Part shown: piece by piece, positions 24,160 to 31,311 of the stretch | Layout: each line of letters starts with the position of its first letter | How positions within the stretch are numbered: position 1 is the first letter of the stretch | Source: Lactovum sp047974165 | Lineage (GTDB): Bacteria; Bacillota; Bacilli; Lactobacillales; Streptococcaceae | DNA length: 31,649 nucleotides | NCBI GenBank assembly: GCA_047974165.1 | Contig: JBKECB010000032.1 | Span: forward strand, 1 to 31,649 | Direction of reading: 5' to 3' | Position numbers and translations under genes: made by a program | The notes under the pieces: generated by a model | What the model was told of the DNA's origin: nothing | What the model saw: the letters and a program-made list of their open reading frames with translations, nothing else | Databases searched by the model: none

Positions 24160-26092
24160 ATGTTTCCTTTAATAATTGATAAAGTAATAATTGATAAAGA
24201 TCTCTACATTGACTTCTTATTTCTTTTCCAACAGTTGTATCTTTGATATATTTCCGTTTTGGCTTTGTATCAAGCACACTTTTGACAACAGTATCTTTGC
24301 TAAAGTTATGCCTTAAGTAATCAAAGGACTTAAAAGGCTGATGCCTGACAATTTGTAAACCGTAAGAGTTATTTAACAAACTATAACCTGCAATACCTGT
24401 TGTTTTTTGATAAGCTTTTGATAAGCCACCATCAATGACGAGAAGTTTTTTATTTGCCTTGATAGGACTTTCACCTTTTTTTACTTTCACCGGTGTATGT
24501 CCATTTATAATCTTGCCTTTCTTTTTATTCATCCCAAACTCTTCCAAGATTTTATCGCAGATTTTTTCTTTTTCTCTTAGCTGATAATAAGGATTTGATT
24601 TTTCAATGTAGCTTGACTTATCTTTTATAAAATATCTCTCAAAAGTTGTCATATTTTCTCGACCATATAAAGGTGAAAGAGAGCCGGACCAACAATACCA
24701 CATCAAATCAGTACTGAAATCATCTTTTTTATCATTGTTCTTTATTCCTTTGCGTATATGATGTTCAAAGAAGTCGAAGAGTTTCTTTCCTTTGTAACTT
24801 TTTCCTTGTATATTTAAATTCTTAAAATCAGCATTTGAAGTCATTGGGATACAGCCATGAAAGAGAAAACTATCATTATAGCTAAGATACATGGATCCTT
24901 TTTCTAATAAAAACTGAATATGGCCTTGTAATTTTTCAGAATTTTTAAAAGAGTGAAATATTGTATCTATGACATAACGTTCACGTTCATTTAAAAGACT
25001 TGGATTTTTAGGATTAATTTCTTGAAAGCAGGAATTTGTAAGAGAATAAGTTTTTTCACCTATTTTTATAGTCTTTTTGTCATAATCAATATGATGAAGT
25101 AAACACCGCTCGTCCATATTAAAGTCTGGCCTTCGAGAAATAATTTCAGATTCAAGTTTAAATTGAATAATTGCCAAAGCCTGATGAACTTTTTCTAGTA
25201 AATTCTTATCTTCATATCTAAAGTCCTCATTTTTATCTAAAATACTAAAAGCTTCATTTTCTGTATAAATTTCATCTGCGTAGATAAATAAAGGACGAAG
25301 ATTAAGAGAATAGGAGGCTTCTAGATTGTAAAGGTAATTATAACGTGTGGCAATCCTTAAAAGGCTAGCTAAACAGGCGAGATTTCCAGCATAGGCTCCC
25401 ATCCATAAAATATCATGATTTCCCCACTGAACATCACTCGAATGGTGACTAATCAGTAAATCCAGCACTTTATCTGCATCTTTTCCTCGGTCAAAAATAT
25501 CACCAACAATATGGACATGGTCAATTACAAATCTTTGAATACAGCTGGATAAAGAAATGATAAAAGGTTGGATTAAATCTAGAGAAATTAAAGTGTCTGT
25601 TATTTTTTGATAATAAGCTTTTATATTTCTAAAAGTAAGGCTTGTATAAAGTAACTCTTCTAGTATGTAAGCATACTCTTCAGGTAAAGCTTTTCTTACC
25701 TTTGAACGAGAATATTTAGAAGAGGTAAATCGTGCAACTTCTAATAAATCCATAAGGCTTTTAACATAATAAGACCGTAACTTTGTTTTTGCTAACTCTC
25801 TCATTTTAATATCTAGTATTTTTTCAGGATAGGCAATAAGAAGACAGAGTTTCTCCTTTTCTTCCTCACTTTTATTTTTCTCAAATAAAGAATAGACTTT
25901 TTCTTTAATATTACCAGAACCCGTACGGAGAATATGATCAAAGGATAAATACTCACCATGAATATCACTAATGAAAAGCTCTGTCCCTTTAGGTAGGGTT
26001 AAGATAGCCTCTAAATTAACTAATTCACTAAAAATTTCTTCTTTTGTTGTAAATTTTTCTTTTAATAAATTTTTATATTTTTGATCTGTCAT
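24158..26092 (-). CDS. fbp: Fructose-1,6-bisphosphatase, class III
   Basis: 644-residue gluconeogenic enzyme converting fructose 1,6-bisphosphate to fructose 6-phosphate. It belongs to the Firmicutes class III family built on a metallophosphatase core: FISDIHGEY (D43, H45), HIVGDIFDRGKDAD near 195-208, and QWGNHDILWMGAYAG near 224. The C-terminal part contains NGHTPVKVKKGESPIKANKK and DGGLSKAYQKTTGIAGYSL. Length is normal for the family. The ATG is exactly 6 bases after TGgTAAAAT on the minus strand with no Shine-Dalgarno, so a leaderless mRNA is predicted. It stands alone and is divergent from the MazG-like gene. Confidence 0.97.
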   Translation of the reverse strand: MTDQKYKNLLKEKFTTKEEIFSELVNLEAILTLPKGTELFISDIHGEYLSFDHILRTGSGNIKEKVYSLFEKNKSEEEKEKLCLLIAYPEKILDIKMRELAKTKLRSYYVKSLMDLLEVARFTSSKYSRSKVRKALPEEYAYILEELLYTSLTFRNIKAYYQKITDTLISLDLIQPFIISLSSCIQRFVIDHVHIVGDIFDRGKDADKVLDLLISHHSSDVQWGNHDILWMGAYAGNLACLASLLRIATRYNYLYNLEASYSLNLRPLFIYADEIYTENEAFSILDKNEDFRYEDKNLLEKVHQALAIIQFKLESEIISRRPDFNMDERCLLHHIDYDKKTIKIGEKTYSLTNSCFQEINPKNPSLLNERERYVIDTIFHSFKNSEKLQGHIQFLLEKGSMYLSYNDSFLFHGCIPMTSNADFKNLNIQGKSYKGKKLFDFFEHHIRKGIKNNDKKDDFSTDLMWYCWSGSLSPLYGRENMTTFERYFIKDKSSYIEKSNPYYQLREKEKICDKILEEFGMNKKKGKIINGHTPVKVKKGESPIKANKKLLVIDGGLSKAYQKTTGIAGYSLLNNSYGLQIVRHQPFKSFDYLRHNFSKDTVVKSVLDTKPKRKYIKDTTVGKEIRSQCRDLYQLLLYQLLKET

Positions 26093-26107
26093 ACTAGTAT
26101 TTTACCA
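26092..26107 (-). promoter_or_regulatory. Extended -10 promoter of fbp, predicted leaderless start
   Basis: Minus strand: TG-G-TAAAAT (26107-26099), 6 bases, ATG at 26092. Confidence 0.7.
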
Positions 26108-26152
26108 TATAGAAATACTTGAAAGCCTGAATAAGAAAACACTTCCTTTTTT

Positions 26153-26170
26153 TGGTAAAATAAAGTTATG
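26153..26170 (+). promoter_or_regulatory. Extended -10 promoter of the mazG-thiN operon, predicted leaderless start
   Basis: TG-G-TAAAAT (26153-26161), 6 bases, ATG at 26168. Same layout as the fbp promoter facing away 46 bases to the left. Confidence 0.7.
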
Positions 26171-26515
26171 GAATTAAATGACTACCAAAAAGAAATTTCA
26201 CGTTTTGATTTGTTTCAAAGAGAAGAAGAAATGATAGAGCTGAACTTTGCATTTTTAGATAAAGTCTTGGGATTATCTGGTGAATCAGGGGAAGTTGCAG
26301 ATAAGATAAAGAAAATTATCCGAGATAAAGAAGGAAAAATATCTGATAAGGATAGAAAAGAATTATCTAAGGAATTAGGGGATGTTTTCTGGTATTTGAC
26401 AACAGTTGCAGATTACTTAGGTCTTCATTTGGAGGAAATTGCAAAAGAAAATATCCAAAAGTTAGAAAAACGACAGCTAGAAGGAAAAATTTCAGGCTCA
26501 GGAGATAACAGATGA
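26168..26515 (+). CDS. MazG-like nucleoside triphosphate pyrophosphohydrolase
   Basis: 115-residue all-alpha protein, one MazG domain. The metal-binding pattern is GESGEVAD (ExxE) and, about 35 residues on, ELSKELGDVFWY (ExxD). The tail QLEGKISGSGDNR is typical of small MazG-like house-cleaning enzymes that hydrolyse non-canonical or excess NTPs to NMP and pyrophosphate. It is first in a five-gene operon and overlaps thiN by 4 bases (ATGA). Confidence 0.87.
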   Translation: MELNDYQKEISRFDLFQREEEMIELNFAFLDKVLGLSGESGEVADKIKKIIRDKEGKISDKDRKELSKELGDVFWYLTTVADYLGLHLEEIAKENIQKLEKRQLEGKISGSGDNR

Positions 26516-27138
26516 AAGTTGTTATTGCTGCAGGATTTTTAAAAGAGATAAGTATCTGCCAGCCTTATGACTACTTAGTGGCTGTAGATTATGCAGCTTT
26601 TTTGGCGTTAAATCAAGGGCTTAGAGTGGACTTGGCTATTGGTGATTTTGATTCGGTAAGCAAGGAGCAATGGCAGAAAATAAAAGAATCTGGAATAGAA
26701 ATTGAACGATTAAAAGCTGAAAAAGATGAAACTGATTTAGAACTTGCCTTATCTCGTGCTCTTGAAAGATATCCTCAAGCTGAGATTAAGATTATCGGCT
26801 CTTTAGGAGGACGATTGGATCATGAGTTGACAAATATCTATCTTCCACTAACAGACAAATTTTTAGAGTATGCAGAGCAGATTTGTCAAGAAAATAAGCA
26901 AAATTTAATTTACTATCTTAAAGCTGGAAATCATCATCTAAAAAGGATTCCAGATAAGAAGTATATTGCCTTTATAAAAGTTAAGGCAGAAAATTTTTCT
27001 ATAAAAAATGCAAAATATCCCTTGAGAGCTGAAGATAATTTTGCAGAAATTTATGCCAGTAATGAATTCATTAGTAAGAGTATGACCATTAGCTTTGACA
27101 GTGGATTTGTTATTGTTGTTTACTCATCAGATAAATAA
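26512..27138 (+). CDS. thiN: Thiamine pyrophosphokinase
   Basis: 208-residue enzyme transferring pyrophosphate from ATP to thiamine, making the cofactor thiamine diphosphate. Motifs: LAIGDFDSVSKEQW, EKDETDLELALSRAL and IIGSLGGRLDHELTNIYL, which hold the Asp residues for Mg-ATP and the thiamine site. The C-terminal half is the beta-sandwich. It overlaps the MazG-like gene and is followed after 12 bases by the oxidoreductase gene with AAAAGGAG. Confidence 0.94.
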   Translation: MKVVIAAGFLKEISICQPYDYLVAVDYAAFLALNQGLRVDLAIGDFDSVSKEQWQKIKESGIEIERLKAEKDETDLELALSRALERYPQAEIKIIGSLGGRLDHELTNIYLPLTDKFLEYAEQICQENKQNLIYYLKAGNHHLKRIPDKKYIAFIKVKAENFSIKNAKYPLRAEDNFAEIYASNEFISKSMTISFDSGFVIVVYSSDK

Positions 27139-27150
27139 AAAGGAGAAAAT

Positions 27151-28077
27151 ATGAAAATTGGAATTATTGGAGCAACTGGAGGGATTGCAGCAAAAGCTTA
27201 CTTACCTGTATATGCAAGTTTACAATCAGAACATGACTTTATACTCTATTCAAGGAAGTTAGAAGAAGCCGAGAAAATAAGAAAGAAATATGGATTTCCC
27301 AAAGCTACTCATCTACTTGCTAATCTAGATAATGTTGATATGGTATTTATTCATGCTGCGACATCAGTACATTATAAACTGGCAAAATACTTTTTAGATA
27401 AAAAGATCCCTGTCGTTATGGATAAGCCAATCAGTGAAAATATCCAAGAAACACGAGAATTACTGGAACTTGCAAAGTCTAAAAAATTGATATTTTTAAT
27501 AGCCTTTAACCGTCGCTTTGCTCCAGCAGTACAAGAACTTAAAGATTTAGCTAATAAAACTTTTGTTAAAGTGACAAAAAATGTTCTGGCAAATGACAAG
27601 CCAGTAAAATTTAATCTTTATGATATGTTTATACATCCTCTAGATACACTGATTTATTTATTAGATGATGAGATTATAAAGATAGACAGTCAATTAGTGA
27701 CAGAAGATGACCGTCTCAAACGAGCTCTTGTTTTTGTTCAAACAAAGACAACTACAGGACTTGCTTCAATGAATTTGGAAGCTGGAGCTTTTCAAGAAGA
27801 ATTTACTGTAGAGGCAAAGTCAGCTAGTAAACGGCTAACTGATTTGACAGAAAAAATAAAATTTGAAAACTTTGAAACTCAAAAAGGTCATACAAATGGT
27901 TGGCTATCAGCAACTTATTTGCGAGGATTTGATGATTTAATAAAAACAGCAATTGCTTCTGTTGAAGGAAAAGAAGTTGATTTAAGGCAAGAAAATATTT
28001 TACAATCTCATGAAATTATTGAAGAAATGCTTGTAAAGTTAGAAGGAGAAGTCATAAATGGCACTGATAAAAATTGA
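27151..28077 (+). CDS. Gfo/Idh/MocA-family oxidoreductase
   Basis: 308-residue NAD(P)-dependent dehydrogenase. N-terminal Rossmann fold with MKIGIIGATGGIAAKAYLP, a central VMDKPIS (the family EKP motif with D in place of E), and FNRRFAPA. The C-terminal alpha/beta domain is shorter than usual (about 185 residues). Substrates of this family are sugars, inositols or related polyols; none can be named. The place between thiN and an esterase plus a ROK kinase suggests a sugar derivative. Its 3' end overlaps the next gene by 20 bases. Confidence 0.85.
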   Translation: MKIGIIGATGGIAAKAYLPVYASLQSEHDFILYSRKLEEAEKIRKKYGFPKATHLLANLDNVDMVFIHAATSVHYKLAKYFLDKKIPVVMDKPISENIQETRELLELAKSKKLIFLIAFNRRFAPAVQELKDLANKTFVKVTKNVLANDKPVKFNLYDMFIHPLDTLIYLLDDEIIKIDSQLVTEDDRLKRALVFVQTKTTTGLASMNLEAGAFQEEFTVEAKSASKRLTDLTEKIKFENFETQKGHTNGWLSATYLRGFDDLIKTAIASVEGKEVDLRQENILQSHEIIEEMLVKLEGEVINGTDKN

Positions 28078-28834
28078 ATATTACTCTGAAGTTTTAGGAA
28101 TGAATCGTCATTTTAATCTTATCTATCCTGAAGCAAGTAAAGTAGAAAATTTTAAAAATGAAGATATCCCAGTCCTTTATCTTCTTCATGGAATGAGTGG
28201 AGATCATAATAGCTGGGTTGAGCGTTCGGGGATTGATCGCCTAGCTCGTCATAGCAATCTTGCCATTGTCATGCCTTCTACAGACTTGGGATGGTACAGC
28301 AAGACTCGCTATGGCCTTGATTATTTTAAGGCAACAGCTGAGGAGCTTCCTCAAGTTGTCCATACTTTTTTCCCTCAATTATCTAGAAAGAGAGAAAAAA
28401 CATTTATTGCTGGTCTTTCGATGGGAGGTTATGGAGCAGTAAAGCTAGCTTTGGCAACAGATAAATTTAGCCATGCGGCGAGTTTATCAGGAGCTCTTGC
28501 CTTTGATAATTTAGAAGAGGGTTTTAAGGATAATCCTGATTATTGGCAGGGAATTTTTGGGAGTAAGAAAGAGTTTGAAAGTTCAGAAATTGATAATCTT
28601 GATAACTTAACTCAACTTTCAAAAAGTCGCCCTAAAATGTATATCTGGTGTGGTAAGCAGGATACTTTATTCCCAGCGAATGAGCGTATGAGTCAAAAGT
28701 TAAAAAAATTGAACTATGATTTGACCTATGAAACAACAGATGGTGATCATGAATGGTACTATTGGAGTCAAATGATTGACCGTGTTTTAGAATGGCTACC
28801 AATTAACTATAAACAAGAAGAGAGGAAAATATAA
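28058..28834 (+). CDS. estA: EstA-like tributyrin esterase, esterase D family
   Basis: 258-residue cytoplasmic alpha/beta hydrolase of the same length and style as lactococcal EstA, which cleaves short-chain glycerides and related esters. Nucleophile serine in AGLSMGGYGAVK, oxyanion region LLHGMSGDHNSW, acid Asp in CGKQDTLF and His in DGDHEWYYW complete the triad. It begins 20 bases inside the oxidoreductase gene, with AAGGAG 9 bases upstream, and its stop TAA shares a base with the ATG of the ROK gene. Confidence 0.87.
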   Translation: MALIKIEYYSEVLGMNRHFNLIYPEASKVENFKNEDIPVLYLLHGMSGDHNSWVERSGIDRLARHSNLAIVMPSTDLGWYSKTRYGLDYFKATAEELPQVVHTFFPQLSRKREKTFIAGLSMGGYGAVKLALATDKFSHAASLSGALAFDNLEEGFKDNPDYWQGIFGSKKEFESSEIDNLDNLTQLSKSRPKMYIWCGKQDTLFPANERMSQKLKKLNYDLTYETTDGDHEWYYWSQMIDRVLEWLPINYKQEERKI

Positions 28835-29772
28835 TGTATCTTGCCTTTGATATTGGAGGGAGCTCTATAAAATATGGTTTAGTAACAGCTGAGGGAGAAA
28901 TTTTAGAAAAATCAAAAATTCCTACAGAAAATAATGAAGAAAAATTTCTAAAAAATTTTTCTAGCCTTATTGAGGACTTTAAAAAAAGATATCCTCAAAT
29001 AGAAGGGATTGGAATCTCAGCACCAGGCATTGTTAGTAAAGAAGGAGTAATGACAACCTTTGGAGCTTTAGATAAAATGCATGGTTTTCCTTTACAGGAG
29101 ACAATTTCTAAACTCTCAGGTTTAGAAGTTTCTGTTATTAATGATGGAAATGCAGCAGCAATTTCAGAAAAATGGCTAGGCGCAGCAAAGAGTATGGATA
29201 ATTATATTGTGATGGTTTTAGGAACTGGAGTTGGTGGAGGTATCGTGATTAACGGACAAGTCTATCAAGGTTCACATGGAATGGCTGCAGAACTTGGTTG
29301 GCCTTTATATCATGGGATTACAAAATCAGGAGATATTGAAAGACAGTCAGAAAATTTCCATTCAGCTATTTTAACTGGCCTATTAAGACGCTATCATAGT
29401 CAGCGTGATATTTTTGGAAAAGAAGAATTTTTAGATGATGCAGCTATTTTTCTAGAAAAAGTGCAAGAAAAAGATAAGCTTGCAGTAGCAGTTTTTAAAG
29501 ACTATATTCAAGATTTGGCTCTAAATTTACTTAATTTATTCGCTATTTTTGATCCAGAAGCTATCTTAATTGCAGGTGGAATCTCAGAAAATAGATTTTT
29601 TATGGAAAGTTTAGAGGAAGCTTATCAAAAACTAGTTGAAAGTCATGGAACCTTAAGATTTGTTAATGATTTATCTTTATTGGGACATATTAAAAGTGCT
29701 CAACTGAAAAATGATGCAGGTTTATTGGGAGCTACGTATGTTATTCAACAAAAAATAAAAGGCTTATTTTAA
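28834..29772 (+). CDS. ROK-family sugar kinase lacking the zinc motif (BglK-like)
   Basis: 312-residue kinase with the actin-like ATPase fold: phosphate-1 AFDIGGSSIKYGL, GISAPGIV, VINDGNAAAISEKWLG with the catalytic Asp, and LGTGVGGGIVING. The CxCGxxGC zinc-binding motif of typical ROK glucokinases and repressors is absent; the region is AELGWPLYHGITKSGDIE instead. No helix-turn-helix is present, so it is a kinase and not a repressor. The zinc-less form and the end motif NDAGLLGATY resemble beta-glucoside kinases, so phosphorylation of a disaccharide or glucoside is possible; glucose is the alternative. Confidence 0.85.
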   Translation: MYLAFDIGGSSIKYGLVTAEGEILEKSKIPTENNEEKFLKNFSSLIEDFKKRYPQIEGIGISAPGIVSKEGVMTTFGALDKMHGFPLQETISKLSGLEVSVINDGNAAAISEKWLGAAKSMDNYIVMVLGTGVGGGIVINGQVYQGSHGMAAELGWPLYHGITKSGDIERQSENFHSAILTGLLRRYHSQRDIFGKEEFLDDAAIFLEKVQEKDKLAVAVFKDYIQDLALNLLNLFAIFDPEAILIAGGISENRFFMESLEEAYQKLVESHGTLRFVNDLSLLGHIKSAQLKNDAGLLGATYVIQQKIKGLF

Positions 29773-29909
29773 AAATAAGATTAGTTATAAAGATTTAGAA
29801 ATACGGCTTTATAATATAAAATAAAATAATAAAATTAAGAAAATGTGATATAATTATACAAAGCTTACAATTTAAGCTGATGTATTAAACAGAATAAGAA
29901 ATTTTTAAA
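29773..29909 (+). promoter_or_regulatory. Promoter and leader of the first paralogous membrane protein
   Basis: Holds an inverted repeat TTATAAAG/CTTTATAA (29785-29792 and 29807-29814), an extended -10 TG-A-TATAAT (29846-29854), and a 6-bp hairpin AGCTTA/TAAGCT (29862-29878) at the predicted 5' end of the mRNA. No clear terminator for the upstream operon and no good Shine-Dalgarno before the ATG at 29910. Confidence 0.55.
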
Positions 29910-30953
29910 ATGGGAAATGAAGGAAATTTAAATCAAATAAATGAACAGTCGTTAGAAGCCAGCCTTTTAGCAAGCGAAATTTCTTCAGAAAGTAGCCTTT
30001 TAGCAAGCGAAACTTCTTTAGAAAGTAGTCTTTTGGTAAGTGAAATTTCTTCAGAAAGTAGTCCCTTAGCAAATGAAGAGCTGTCTGAAAGTACGGTTAC
30101 TCCAGTAGCTGTTCCTGCTTCAGAGAGTGCTGTTCCAACAACTAATGGTTCTATCGTGACAGTAAGTTCTGATGACAAACTAGAAGAAAAGAAAAAGAAT
30201 ATTTTCTGGTGGGGAGTTTTAGCTTTCTTTATTCCAATTGTTGGCCTAATTTTATTTATTCTTTGGTTAAAAAAATCAGAAACAAAGAAGAAAGGAAAAG
30301 CTTCCGGAATTGGTACTTTAGTAGGCGTTATTTTTTCAACTATTTTTTCAACTATTTTTTCAATTATTTTATTAAATCATCCAACAGGTATTGAAGGTTT
30401 ACGTACTAAAAAGCAAAAGTTACAAGTCGTTGTAAATTCAATGAATGAAGAAAAATTTGTAGATAATTATGAAGACTATTTTTTTGAATCTAATTTTGAA
30501 AAAATAGAATTTTCTCTCAAAGATAAAAATAAAATAGAAATAGATGTCATTGAGACAGAAGAATTAGAAGACTATCAAGATCTAGAAAAAGAACTCTTAT
30601 TGAGTATTTATGCATTAAAAGCTAAAGAAAATATTGATAGTTTATTAAAAAAGGTTAAAGATCAAGAAATTAAAGATTTAGACATAGAAATTAATATTCT
30701 TGATGAATCTTACTCATATGATCTAGAGGAATTTAAAGAAGTAACAAATGCAGATGATGCTTATAATTTTATAGAAGACTATCTTTATGGTTACATGAGT
30801 GATTATCTATATAATTATTCAGATTATTCGTATGAGGATGAAAGATATGCGAATATTTCAGATTATAGTAAAGTAAAAGATTATGTTATTATAAAAGAGG
30901 GAATGGTTATAGACAATCAAACAGATTTGGATTATCCTTTATACTATACTTAA
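29910..30953 (+). CDS. Repeat-bearing membrane protein, paralog 1 (possibly truncated)
   Basis: 347 residues, family not recognised. Residues 18-61 are four copies of an 11-residue Ser/Glu/Leu-rich unit (SLLASEISSES type). TM1 is about 98-120 (KNIFWWGVLAFFIPIVGLILFILWLKK), a lysine-rich loop (KKSETKKKGK) follows, and TM2 is about 133-155 (FSTIFSTIFSII). The rest is an acidic, tyrosine-rich domain of about 190 residues. The basic loop should be cytoplasmic, which would put both ends outside, but there is no signal peptide. The frame ends in TAA and stays open in the same frame right after it (see 30957). A paralog starts at 31312. Confidence 0.75.
   Translation: MGNEGNLNQINEQSLEASLLASEISSESSLLASETSLESSLLVSEISSESSPLANEELSESTVTPVAVPASESAVPTTNGSIVTVSSDDKLEEKKKNIFWWGVLAFFIPIVGLILFILWLKKSETKKKGKASGIGTLVGVIFSTIFSTIFSIILLNHPTGIEGLRTKKQKLQVVVNSMNEEKFVDNYEDYFFESNFEKIEFSLKDKNKIEIDVIETEELEDYQDLEKELLLSIYALKAKENIDSLLKKVKDQEIKDLDIEINILDESYSYDLEEFKEVTNADDAYNFIEDYLYGYMSDYLYNYSDYSYEDERYANISDYSKVKDYVIIKEGMVIDNQTDLDYPLYYT
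29961..30092 (+). repeat. Four tandem 33-base coding repeats
   Basis: Units begin at 29961, 29994, 30027 and 30060; the first two are nearly identical and the fourth has drifted. Each encodes 11 residues, so gain or loss of units keeps the frame. Confidence 0.92.
30330..30365 (+). repeat. Three tandem 12-base repeats inside a membrane helix
   Basis: Units ATTTTTTCAACT at 30330 and 30342 and ATTTTTTCAATT at 30354 encode the repeated tetrapeptide around FSTI in TM2. Confidence 0.88.
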
Positions 30954-30956
30954 TAT

Positions 30957-31244
30957 ATGTTAGAAAGTGCGACTCTTTCAACTGCTGAAGAAAAGAAAAC
31001 TTTAGTGATTAAAGCAGAACTAATGAGTATTGAAAGTGAAGATACAAAAGAAGAATATGAGGAATATGCTGATAAAGAATTTGACTTAGAGTATATCTAT
31101 GATGATTTAGATCTTGAAACCCTCATAGAAAATGCTGAAGCAGATTTAGGTTCAGGAGTTACTATACAAGTCATAGTAACGATGGAAAATGGAATTGAAG
31201 TTTACAATGAAAAGGTAACAGATGAAAAGTTACAAACTTATTAA
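30957..31244 (+). pseudogene. Second domain cut off from paralog 1 by one stop codon
   Basis: 95 codons in exactly the same frame as the preceding gene, separated from it only by TAA and one TAT codon. No Shine-Dalgarno stands before its ATG. The sequence is acidic, with a pattern (IKAELMSIESED..., LDLETLIENAEAD, VTIQVIVTMENGIEVYNEKV) that resembles the layout of the preceding protein's C-terminal domain (IEIDVIETEEL..., ENIDSLLKKVKDQ, DLDIEINILDESYSYD). It is probably the end of one originally continuous protein with two similar domains. A separately started small gene is the alternative. Confidence 0.55.
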
Positions 31245-31311
31245 TTGATATTTGTTGATTAAAAGCTATCAATTTATACAACTTAAAACAAAAAATATAT
31301 AGGAGTGACTA

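Noticed and set aside
29961..30092. Possible CRISPR-like array of 33-base units
   Set aside because: Units are directly adjacent with no spacers, follow the codon frame and encode an 11-residue peptide repeat.
29933..30178. Minus-strand open frame with Ser/Leu repeats
   Set aside because: It is the antisense reading of the 33-base coding repeats; the plus strand has the conserved membrane anchor. The similar minus frame at 31269-31499 is rejected for the same reason.
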